Positions 52,826 to 60,684 of a DNA stretch of 64,000 nucleotides are shown here, piece by piece (the first letter of the stretch is position 1; the number at the start of each line of letters is the position of its first letter). This DNA comes from Lishizhenia tianjinensis (GTDB lineage: Bacteria; Bacteroidota; Bacteroidia; Flavobacteriales_D; Crocinitomicaceae): positions 1-64,000 of the forward strand of contig NZ_FPAS01000002.1 in assembly GCF_900116425.1 (NCBI RefSeq), read 5' to 3'. A program made the translations under genes and the position numbers. The notes beneath the pieces were generated by a model, which was given only the letters and a program-made list of their open reading frames with translations, searched no databases and was not told the origin of the DNA.

Positions 52826-53800
52826 ATGAAAGCTATAGGTGGATATTTTGAATTAGAACTTTCAAATAATAAAGAGTATCATAGTAATGCGATTTGTCTT
52901 AATTCTGGGCGAAATGCTTTTGAATATATCCTTAGAGCAAAGGAATATAAAAAAGTCTATTTACCGTATTATACATGCGAGGTAATGCTAGAACCAATTG
53001 AGAAATTAAACATAGAAATTGAGTTTTATTCTATAAATGAAAAGTTTACACCAATATTTGATTTTACTCAGCTAGGAAAAACAGATGTCTTTGTCTATAC
53101 AAATTATTTCGGAATTTGTGATAAACAAGTTTTAAAGTTAAGTAAAGAGGTTGATAATCTAATAGTGGACAATTCACAAGCGTTTTATTCTATCCCTTTA
53201 CCAAATATAGATACTTTTTACTCTCCTCGAAAATTTTTCGGGTTGGCAGATGGTGCTTATCTTTTTACTGATAAGAAGCTAAATCTGAATATCAAACAAG
53301 ATATATCCATGCACAGAGTTCAACATCTTTTAGGGAGGATAGAGAAAGGGGCTGAAGAGTATTATAAGTTCTTTCAGGAAAATGACAATAAATTAAAGAA
53401 TCAGCCTATAAAAAGAATGTCCGAGTTAACAAAAAGGATGTTAAAAAGTATTGACTATGATGATGTAGCTTATAAACGGCGAACTAACTTTAAGACGATA
53501 CATAATATTTTAAAAGAGTTTAATAATTTAACATTTAATCTAGAAAATACCTCGGTTCCCATGGTGTATCCATTTTGGATTTCAAACGGATCTGAATTGA
53601 AAAAAGTTTTAATAAATAATAAAGTGTTTACATCTACATATTGGGAGAATGTTAAGGATTGGACGTCTTCAGGAACTTTAGAATATGAATTTACAGAGAA
53701 CGTGCTTTTTATACCTATAGATCAAAGGTATAATGAAAAAGATCTTTTGCTTATCGTAGATTTACTAGGTCTAGAAAAAGGTAGAATTACAAGTGCATAA
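52826..53800 (+). CDS. Atypical DegT-like PLP aminotransferase
   Basis: A 324-residue protein with the DegT fold order but low similarity. NSGRNAFEYILRAK replaces the usual N-G-T-A-L motif, and YLPYYTCEVMLEPIE matches the substrate loop. IVDNSQAFYSIP supplies the PLP-pyridine Asp, and FYSPRKFFGLADGAYLF supplies a Lys at the Schiff-base position. It is about 40 residues shorter than typical. It may be a real aminotransferase on an uncommon substrate; the key Asp and Lys remain, so loss of activity is not implied. It lies between the ATP-grasp and first CitE-like genes (9 and 3 bp gaps). Confidence 0.75.
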   Translation: MKAIGGYFELELSNNKEYHSNAICLNSGRNAFEYILRAKEYKKVYLPYYTCEVMLEPIEKLNIEIEFYSINEKFTPIFDFTQLGKTDVFVYTNYFGICDKQVLKLSKEVDNLIVDNSQAFYSIPLPNIDTFYSPRKFFGLADGAYLFTDKKLNLNIKQDISMHRVQHLLGRIEKGAEEYYKFFQENDNKLKNQPIKRMSELTKRMLKSIDYDDVAYKRRTNFKTIHNILKEFNNLTFNLENTSVPMVYPFWISNGSELKKVLINNKVFTSTYWENVKDWTSSGTLEYEFTENVLFIPIDQRYNEKDLLLIVDLLGLEKGRITSA

Positions 53801-53803
53801 TTT

Positions 53804-54619
53804 ATGTTAGACTCATATTTCTTTATTCCCGGAGATAAAAAAAAGTATATTGATAAAATAGAAAGCATTCCATCTGATTTTCTTGTTGTCGATTTGGAGG
53901 ATTCGGTACCTGTAAAATCTAAAGGTTTGGCGCAGGAGTTAGCTTTGAAAGTAGCGATTAAAGATAACTACTACATTAGAATTCCATTTTTTGAAAACAG
54001 ATATACAGATGAAGAATTAAAAAAGCTCATCCTCCATTATGAGGGAAGGATTGCAGTTCCAAAAGTAAATGATGTTGATGAGATTTATAGAATAAAAACT
54101 TTAGCGCCTGATTTAAAGTTGAAGATGATTATTCTGGTTGAAACACCGAGGTGTCTAATTAATATTAAGGAAATTTTTGATCAGTTCTCAACGGACATAC
54201 ACGGTGTTACATTTGGGAGTCATGACTTTTGTTCCTTAACAGGAATTAAACCTACTGAGGAAAATATCAATACATACAAAAGAGATCTTGTGTTGTACAC
54301 CAAAGCATATAATGTGAAATTTATAGACGGTGTAAATTTGGATTTAAGTAATTTCTCTCAATTCAGAAAAGAGTGTGTTTCTGCTTTTGAAATGGGGATG
54401 GAGGGTAAGTTTTTAATCCATCCAATGCAACTCGATAAACTTAAAGAAATAGAATATTTTACAAAGGATGAAATGATGGAGATCAAGGAAGTATATGAGC
54501 ATATAAAATCAATTCCTTCTGATTCCATTGAAGTTTATAAAATAAATGGAAAGGTGTATGAGAAACCACACCTTTTAAGAATCAAAAAAATAATGTCTAA
54601 GCTAGACCCAAAAAAATAA
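53804..54619 (+). CDS. CitE-like (HpcH/HpaI) CoA-ester lyase, first copy
   Basis: A 271-residue TIM-barrel protein of the citrate lyase beta/malyl-CoA lyase family, which cleave or form C-C bonds of CoA thioesters with glyoxylate, pyruvate or oxaloacetate. Motifs: FFIPGDKKKYIDKI, VVDLEDSVP (Asp/Glu near 30), the Mg-binding Glu in ILVETPRCLINI, the Mg-binding Asp in FGSHDFCSLTG, and KFLIHPMQLD. It is only distantly similar to the second copy at 55077. The two flank a MaoC-like hydratase, and all are packed within a few bases. Reaction direction and substrate are unknown. Confidence 0.83.
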   Translation: MLDSYFFIPGDKKKYIDKIESIPSDFLVVDLEDSVPVKSKGLAQELALKVAIKDNYYIRIPFFENRYTDEELKKLILHYEGRIAVPKVNDVDEIYRIKTLAPDLKLKMIILVETPRCLINIKEIFDQFSTDIHGVTFGSHDFCSLTGIKPTEENINTYKRDLVLYTKAYNVKFIDGVNLDLSNFSQFRKECVSAFEMGMEGKFLIHPMQLDKLKEIEYFTKDEMMEIKEVYEHIKSIPSDSIEVYKINGKVYEKPHLLRIKKIMSKLDPKK

Positions 54620-54624
54620 ATGAT

Positions 54625-55077
54625 ATGGAAGCAAATGAAATGGGAAACTATTTTGAAGACTTTGTTGTCGGTGAAGTTATACAACACAGTCAAACAAAAA
54701 CTATCTTTGAGTCAGACAACAATCTTTTTTCATTGTTAACAATGAATCATCACCCAGTCCACCTTAACTCGGACTATGCAGAACAAAAACAACACGGAAA
54801 AATATTAGTAGTTGGTACTTTAGTCTTTAGTGTTGCTGTTGGAATTACAGTGATGGATATTAGTGGTAAAGCAGTGGCCAATTTAGAATATGAATCTGTG
54901 CAGCATCTCAACCCAGTACATATCAATGATACGTTATATGTTAGAACAAAAGTTTTGGATAAATGGGAGACCTCAAAAGGAGACAGAGGGGTGGTTTATG
55001 TAGAGACATTTGCAAAGAATCAACATGGTGTTGATGTTTTATCATTTAGACGTAAAGTTTTAATTTCTAAGAAATAA
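54625..55077 (+). CDS. MaoC-like CoA hydratase/dehydratase
   Basis: A 150-residue hot-dog protein of the MaoC (R)-hydratase family. The core NHHPVHLNSDYAEQ-QHGK and VVGTLVFSVAVGITVMDISG, followed by VANLEYESV and NDTLYVRTKV, match the branch that includes mesaconyl-CoA and itaconyl-CoA hydratases. That branch has Asn where classical MaoC has the first catalytic Asp, and His is kept. ATG at 54625 is used; MGNYFEDF five codons later is also possible. It is coupled (TAATG) to the CitE-like gene downstream, the pairing seen for hydratase plus citramalyl-/methylmalyl-CoA lyase in C5-acid metabolism. Confidence 0.85.
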   Translation: MEANEMGNYFEDFVVGEVIQHSQTKTIFESDNNLFSLLTMNHHPVHLNSDYAEQKQHGKILVVGTLVFSVAVGITVMDISGKAVANLEYESVQHLNPVHINDTLYVRTKVLDKWETSKGDRGVVYVETFAKNQHGVDVLSFRRKVLISKK

Positions 55078-55973
55078 TGGAGGTGAATGATTTACTACTG
55101 AGAAGTTTAATGTTTGTGCCGAGTCACAATGAAAAATTAATGGATAGCGCTGCTAAGTCAAATGCAGATGTTTTGCTACTTGACGTAGAAGATTCTGTGC
55201 AACCATTTAACAATAAACAAATCGCTAGAGATACTATTTTAAAATACATCCAAGCCAATACTTTTAAGAATAAGAGAATATTTCCTAGGGTTAACGATAG
55301 GGAAAGTGGAGAATTATTAAAAGATGTATTTCAATTGACGGTTGATGGAATCAACGGGTTTATGTATCCTAAAGCTAAACGAGGAGAAGACATCTATTTC
55401 TTCGATAAACTACTTGAAACCATTGAATATGAAAAAGGAATTCCGGTAGGTACTTTTAAAATAATTCCATTAATAGAAACAGCATCGGCTGTAATGAATG
55501 TTCAAGAAATTTGTACGGCTTCTCCAAGAGTTATAGCAATTGCATATGGATCAGAGGATTTTGTTACAGATTTAGAAGGGATTCATGATTTAGAACACCA
55601 AAGTTTATTCACACCAAGGGCTATGATTGCCATGGGTGCAAGAGCGGCTGGTGTAATTCCTATAGATACTGTTCACGTTAGGGTGCATGATTTGGAAGAT
55701 TTGGAGAAAAATCTAAAAATTTCAAAAAACTTGGGCTTTGAAGGAATGTTGGTCTTAAACCCTAAAGAAATCCCACTGGTTCATCAATATTATTCTCCAA
55801 CGAAACAAGAAGTTGAGGATGCTAAAGCTATGCTTTCTATGGCTGACCAAGCTAAGAAAGAAGGTGAAGGAGTAGCAATAATAAACGGAAAATTTATTGG
55901 TCCTCCAATGATTAAAGCAGCTAAAAAAACGCTTATTAAAGAATCATTAATAAACAGAGGTAAGGGCGTTTGA
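55077..55973 (+). CDS. CitE-like CoA-ester lyase, second copy
   Basis: A 298-residue HpcH/HpaI-aldolase/citrate-lyase-beta-like protein with the complete family pattern. This comprises RSLMFVPSHNEKLMDSAA, LLLDVEDSVQP, FPRVNDRESG, MYPKAKRGED, Mg Glu in PLIETASAVMNVQEI, Mg Asp in AYGSEDFVTDL, and GMLVLNPKEIPLVHQYYSPT. Best described as malyl-, methylmalyl- or citramalyl-CoA lyase-like. It overlaps the MaoC-like stop by one base. A lyase beside an (R)-hydratase suggests synthesis or conversion of a hydroxylated dicarboxylic acyl-CoA. No CoA-transferase is seen nearby. Confidence 0.9.
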   Translation: MEVNDLLLRSLMFVPSHNEKLMDSAAKSNADVLLLDVEDSVQPFNNKQIARDTILKYIQANTFKNKRIFPRVNDRESGELLKDVFQLTVDGINGFMYPKAKRGEDIYFFDKLLETIEYEKGIPVGTFKIIPLIETASAVMNVQEICTASPRVIAIAYGSEDFVTDLEGIHDLEHQSLFTPRAMIAMGARAAGVIPIDTVHVRVHDLEDLEKNLKISKNLGFEGMLVLNPKEIPLVHQYYSPTKQEVEDAKAMLSMADQAKKEGEGVAIINGKFIGPPMIKAAKKTLIKESLINRGKGV

Positions 55974-56082
55974 TAAGGTCAATAGAGACTTCTTCGCGTG
56001 AAACGTCTTTTATTCGATCCCATAGAACTCGGGTATTGTCAAAGGAAAAATAGATTATTCTACAAATTATAAAACAAATGAT

Positions 56083-56754
56083 ATGAAAACGAAAGTAATC
56101 GTTATAGGAGGAAAAGGAGGGGCTGTAGTTGTTGGAGAACAGATTTATGATGCTCAAATGAAAGGTGCTAATGTAGAGTTTTTAGGTTATGCTTTTGATG
56201 ATGAAAGTTTTGGTACTGAAATTAATGGTTTTCCGATTGTAGCAAAAACGAAAGAGGTGTATTCGAAATTTAAGGATGATGAAGATGTCAAGTTTATTTT
56301 TCAGCTGTATAGACCTGATTTAATGAATGAAAGAATTGACCTGTTAAAAAGTTATCACATACCTGAGGATAGATTTTATACATTTATTCACCCATCATGT
56401 GTGGTTTCTCCAAGCGCGAAAATTGGTGTTGGAGTGGCTATAATGGCCAATAGCGTTGTTAATTCTAATGTGGTTATTGGTAATCATTGTACAATTCACT
56501 CCAATTCATTAATAGGTCATGATACCAAAATGGGTAATTACAATTTCGTAGCGGCTCATAATGTAATTGGTAGCAATAATAATATAGGAAGGGCTAATTT
56601 TTTAGGACTTAATTCTACGTTTAATAATTATCTGAATATTGGGGACAATTGTTTTGTGGGTATGGCCTCAAATGTTATAAAATCGATTCCTGATAATGTT
56701 AAGGTTTACGGCAACCCAGCCAAGCCTTTTACCAGTAAAATTAAAGCACTTTAA
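56083..56754 (+). CDS. NeuD/PglD-type sugar acyltransferase
   Basis: A 223-residue protein with an N-terminal Rossmann-like nucleotide-sugar binding domain (about 1-95; VIVIGGKGGAVVVGEQI) and a C-terminal left-handed beta-helix of hexapeptide repeats (about 105-205; SPSAKIGVGVAIM, NVVIGNHCTI, NIGDNCFVGM). PglD and NeuD relatives transfer acyl groups from CoA to a sugar amine or hydroxyl. The His usually acting as base may be in HSNSLIGHDT. Here it is the natural acceptor of an acyl-CoA from the upstream lyase/hydratase genes, in place of WecD in the ECA pathway. That link is inference. Confidence 0.88.
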   Translation: MKTKVIVIGGKGGAVVVGEQIYDAQMKGANVEFLGYAFDDESFGTEINGFPIVAKTKEVYSKFKDDEDVKFIFQLYRPDLMNERIDLLKSYHIPEDRFYTFIHPSCVVSPSAKIGVGVAIMANSVVNSNVVIGNHCTIHSNSLIGHDTKMGNYNFVAAHNVIGSNNNIGRANFLGLNSTFNNYLNIGDNCFVGMASNVIKSIPDNVKVYGNPAKPFTSKIKAL

Positions 56755-56783
56755 ATGGAGGGCAAATTCAATATCAGTTATTA

Positions 56784-57914
56784 ATGGATAAATTAAAAGT
56801 TCTACATATACACACAGATAAAAAATTTGTTGGTGCTTATCTTAATTTTGAAGGAGATAACTTTAGCAATAAGTCAATAATTATTAGCGAAAACAACACG
56901 TTAGAGTTACCGAATATTCAGATTTTTAGCAAATTTGATTTAGACGAAATAGTTAAGCTGTGTAATCAATTTGATGTGGTTGTGTTGTACAATCTTGACG
57001 TAGTCAAAAGTAAAATAGCTTTAAAAATTTCAACTGATATTAAAATTATTTGGAGGTTTTTTGGAACGGAATTGTATAGTCTAAAATACCTCAGCTACAT
57101 TAGCAAAGAAGGCTTCCTAAAGGGGCATACTTTCAAACAAAAGGTAAAAAGTAAGTTGAAAGAATATCGTTTTCTTCAAAGCTTTAATAGTCTTATTAAT
57201 AGAAAAGAAAATCCATATAGATTGTTCTTTAAAGCGATTGAACGCATTAATTTTATTTTAGTTATTAGCAAAGAAGAGTATGGTTATCTGAAAAGTGTTT
57301 GGCCAACGATTCCTGCTTTTATTAAGGCGCCACCTGTAAGTTATTCAAAGGAAGTTGAAGCTATTAATTATGAGGAAAAAAATGCTCAAAATAAACCGAG
57401 AATTATTGTGGGAAATAGCCGATCAAAGTATAATAATCATCTAGATATTCTAAATATAATTGAAAAATATTCAACGAAGCATAACTATAACTTTAAGTTG
57501 TTTTTTAGTTATGGAAAAGAAGATATTTACTCACAACGAATTACGAAGGAAGTTTCGAACAAGCCCTACTTTGAATTAATAACAGACTTTCTCTCTAAAG
57601 AAGATTTTAACAGCACCTATAATGGTTCATCTGCACTGGTCATTAATAGTTTTCGTCAATTAGCAGGTGCAAACATTATATTAGCCCTCGAGAAAGGGCT
57701 CAAAGTATATTTAAATGATAAGAACATTCATAAAAATTGGCTGATTAATGAAGGGTTTAAAATATTTTCAATAGCTGAATTTGAGGAAGATCTTAAAAAT
57801 AACAAGCTCTTCTACGATGAAGAAACAGCAAAACACAATAATCAGAATCTTAAAACATTCATCAATAGATACACCAAGGAAGATTTTCAAATCAACGTTA
57901 AGAATTTAATGTAA
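56784..57914 (+). CDS. GT56 (WecF-like) glycosyltransferase
   Basis: A 376-residue protein resembling WecF, the TDP-4-acetamido-4,6-dideoxygalactose:lipid II transferase (GT56). It has an N-terminal LKVLHIHTDKKFVG and a central FFGTELYSLKY. The nucleotide-binding IIVGNSRSKYNNHLDIL and LVINSFRQLAGANIILAL-like region fit the family layout. If correct, it transfers a dTDP-4-amino-dideoxyhexose derivative to a lipid-linked acceptor at the inner membrane, agreeing with rfbA, rfbB and the aminotransferase upstream. Similarity is moderate; another GT-B family is possible. Confidence 0.72.
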   Translation: MDKLKVLHIHTDKKFVGAYLNFEGDNFSNKSIIISENNTLELPNIQIFSKFDLDEIVKLCNQFDVVVLYNLDVVKSKIALKISTDIKIIWRFFGTELYSLKYLSYISKEGFLKGHTFKQKVKSKLKEYRFLQSFNSLINRKENPYRLFFKAIERINFILVISKEEYGYLKSVWPTIPAFIKAPPVSYSKEVEAINYEEKNAQNKPRIIVGNSRSKYNNHLDILNIIEKYSTKHNYNFKLFFSYGKEDIYSQRITKEVSNKPYFELITDFLSKEDFNSTYNGSSALVINSFRQLAGANIILALEKGLKVYLNDKNIHKNWLINEGFKIFSIAEFEEDLKNNKLFYDEETAKHNNQNLKTFINRYTKEDFQINVKNLM

Positions 57915-57953
57915 GTACAAATTTACGCTGAATCAAAAATTGAAAATATATAC

Positions 57954-59186
57954 ATGAATCTAGCTAATTACATATTTTACATTTTACTTTTTGTAGGATT
58001 CTTTCTTCCTACCAATAGTAACATGTATATTCCCCTTCCTGGAGTTCTACTAAAAGTAAATGAATTAGCATTCCTATTGCTTCCCGTAATTAACCTTTTT
58101 TGTAAATCCAATATTGCAAAGCATAAAATTGATAATAAACTTAGAAAAAATATATTCTTTATTTTAATAACGGTTCTAATCACAGAATTTGTATTGAAAC
58201 CATTTCTATTCGGTCAATCCGTAGGAGATTCATTTAAGTCATTTAGAATTGGCCTCCCTCTATTCGCTTCATTACTAATATTGTATCAAGGCATAAGAGT
58301 AAATGTAAGAACATTTTGGAAGGTTTTATTATTTGCAATAGGAATTTCAGTTCTTTTGTCCGTTCTATCTATATTCATCTATTTACCCATTTATTATAAA
58401 GCTGACGAAGAGAATGTACTTAATATGCTGCAAGGAAGGATAGTGAATTCAAATGGATCATTTGGAATTATAGGGTTATATCTTTTGTTTGCCGATAAAG
58501 AAAAATGGTATAATGAAGGAAAGCTAGTGAAAATCGTTTCTGTCTTAAGTGTTATTGCCCTAATTCTAACATTTAACAGAACCTATTTGGCACTTTTAGC
58601 ATTAGAATTATTGTATTTAACTTACAAGTCGTTCTCCTTAAATACACTAAAGCGCTTAGTGGTCTTAACAACAATGTTTTTAGCGGTAATTTCATATTCT
58701 TATTATAACTTTGGTATGATTAGAAGGCAAATGGATAAAAGAATTCTATCAATAATAAATAGTGAGGTAAGCATTCATGAGTCTACAATAAAGGGTAATA
58801 GGGATATGATTTATGAAGGTATTCGATTAAGGATTGATGAAAATTACTGGTTGATAGGATTACCTTATAAAATTCCCATCTTTATTCGGCCTTCTATGTA
58901 TGGAAAAGAATCTCAAGAACTAAGAAAGACGGATACTTCGATTATAAATGTTTTATTACGTTATGGAGTTATACCACTAATCTTAATTACCCTTGTGTTT
59001 AATTTACTCATAAAAAGAGATAAAAATTATGGGTTTAAAACAGTATTTATAATATACCTTCTTGCTTCTTTAAATACAGACTCACTTGTTGGACAAAATG
59101 CCATCTTTTTTCTAATTCTTTTTTTTATAATCAGAAACTCATTTATAAATGAAAAAAATAGTTTTTATAGCCAAAACAGATCTTAA
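57954..59186 (+). CDS. O-antigen polymerase-like membrane protein (Wzy)
   Basis: A 410-residue protein with about 10-12 TMs and a larger soluble loop at about 265-330 that contains EGIRLRIDENYWLIGLPY. This is the layout of Wzy/O-antigen ligase-like proteins, which polymerise or ligate repeat units in the periplasm. Sequence is not conserved in this class, so identification rests on topology and cluster context (Wzx present). Its 3' end overlaps the next glycosyltransferase gene by 38 bp in another frame. Confidence 0.78.
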   Translation: MNLANYIFYILLFVGFFLPTNSNMYIPLPGVLLKVNELAFLLLPVINLFCKSNIAKHKIDNKLRKNIFFILITVLITEFVLKPFLFGQSVGDSFKSFRIGLPLFASLLILYQGIRVNVRTFWKVLLFAIGISVLLSVLSIFIYLPIYYKADEENVLNMLQGRIVNSNGSFGIIGLYLLFADKEKWYNEGKLVKIVSVLSVIALILTFNRTYLALLALELLYLTYKSFSLNTLKRLVVLTTMFLAVISYSYYNFGMIRRQMDKRILSIINSEVSIHESTIKGNRDMIYEGIRLRIDENYWLIGLPYKIPIFIRPSMYGKESQELRKTDTSIINVLLRYGVIPLILITLVFNLLIKRDKNYGFKTVFIIYLLASLNTDSLVGQNAIFFLILFFIIRNSFINEKNSFYSQNRS

Positions 59187-60264
59187 TACAGACGGAAGAA
59201 TTTTAAATCAATTAAAGATTTTAGAAAATACGTACCCTGAACAACTTATTGACTTTATATTGCTCCCAGATAAACCATTAAAAATAAGTTGTGGTGACAA
59301 TGTAAAAATGCATATAATAAATACTCAATTTAGAAACAATAAGTTCTTGAGAGTATTTACTGTTCTTGAGTTTATTGTGAAGTCTTTATATCTATTATTT
59401 AAACTTAAACCTCATATTCTTCACGCTCAAGATACGGCTATAGTTCAACCTGTTATATTATATAAATTTTTTAGAGGTTCAACGTTTAAATTAATTTATG
59501 ATGATCATGAAATTCCTAATGAAAATGAAAGATTTACAAAAAGAATTTTAAATAAAATTGAGGAATTGGTCTTAAAAAAAGCTGATCATAATATATTTGC
59601 TAATGAAGAAAGAATGGAGGTTTTAAGGAAAGAACTTTCACTAAAGACAAATTGTAGTTACTTTCTAAACCTACCTTATTTTGATGATGAGGAAAGTTCT
59701 ATAGAATTAAGTGAAAATGATAAAAACTCATTAAATGAACTTGATAATTCAATTCGCAAAGGTTGTAAGTTTATAGTTCATCAAGGAGTTTTAAGAATTG
59801 AAAGAGGAGAGGAGAGGCTTGCCGAGTTGAGTAGAATTTTACCAGAAAAGTACAAAATATTATTACTTGGCGGGAACGAAATCGAATATGAAAAATTTAT
59901 TGAAAAATATAAACTTGATAAGGCAAAGTTTTATTTTAGAGGAAGCGTAAATTATTTATTTTTACCAAAATATTGGGAACGTGGTATAGCGAGTATCGTA
60001 ATGTATTTACCTACTTACATTAACAACAGATTGTGTGCTCCCAATCGTTTTTATATTTCAATACAAAAAGGCTTGCCTGTAATAGTAAACAAAAACAATC
60101 CCGTTTTGTCAAATTTTATTGAAAAATATCACTGTGGAACATATATTGAAGATCTAAATGCTACAAATATCTCTAGAAGCATTGAAAATCTTAAAATTAA
60201 AGAGGATATGTTTAAATCACTGAAGAAGAAACAAGTCGAAGATTTTCTTAATGCTTATAGGTAA
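59149..60264 (+). CDS. Glycosyltransferase (GT-B, GT4-like)
   Basis: A 371-residue GT-B protein. It starts KKIVFIAKTDLNTDGRILNQ. The N-domain has PHILHAQDTAIVQPVIL and LIYDDHEIPNENERF, a pattern seen in family 4 transferases that use Asp-rich acceptor loops. The C-domain has KFIVHQGVLRIERGEERL and NRLCAPNRFYISIQKGLPVI. The classical E-x7-E motif is weak, so donor binding may be unusual. The start overlaps the Wzy-like gene by 38 bp. A 420-bp non-coding gap follows, the only long break inside the cluster. Confidence 0.82.
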   Translation: MKKIVFIAKTDLNTDGRILNQLKILENTYPEQLIDFILLPDKPLKISCGDNVKMHIINTQFRNNKFLRVFTVLEFIVKSLYLLFKLKPHILHAQDTAIVQPVILYKFFRGSTFKLIYDDHEIPNENERFTKRILNKIEELVLKKADHNIFANEERMEVLRKELSLKTNCSYFLNLPYFDDEESSIELSENDKNSLNELDNSIRKGCKFIVHQGVLRIERGEERLAELSRILPEKYKILLLGGNEIEYEKFIEKYKLDKAKFYFRGSVNYLFLPKYWERGIASIVMYLPTYINNRLCAPNRFYISIQKGLPVIVNKNNPVLSNFIEKYHCGTYIEDLNATNISRSIENLKIKEDMFKSLKKKQVEDFLNAYR

Positions 60265-60684
60265 ATAAAACGAACTTGTTTTTCGAAGTGAACCTTAGTA
60301 ATCTTGTGAAAAAGTTGATTCTTGTTAAAATGTAATCTTAATCGAGTTTTAAACATCATCCAATAGTCTCCTCTTTTGTAGCACTAACAACAATAAATTT
60401 ATGACAAATGTTTTGAAAAATTATAATTACAAAATAGACAGATATTCATTAGCGGATAAGGTCTAAAAGATAATTAATTAGAAACAAAATCTTTAATTTA
60501 AATGTGCTTGGTTTAATAGCCCCGACGAGATTATGAAGAGCTGTTTTGTTGTGGGTAATGGGTTGAAAGTTAGGTTTTACTTTAAAGAAAACAGCAAATT
60601 AAATTAGAAATTGTATTATAGGTTTTGAGGTATAATCACGATCTTGATCCAATACAAGTATAAATAACAAACACATATTTAAGA
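60265..60684 (+). other. Non-coding gap within polysaccharide cluster
   Basis: These 420 bp contain no supported gene. Two very short frames (60400-60465, 21 codons; one near 60532, 24 codons) are seen, too short to call. A TATAGGTTTTG string near 60618 resembles a -7 box with one base too many. The gap may mark a deleted gene or the boundary of an exchanged block. Confidence 0.5.

Noticed and set aside
60400-60465. 21-codon ORF in the cluster gap
   Set aside because: Too short to distinguish from chance in AT-rich DNA and no homology recognised.
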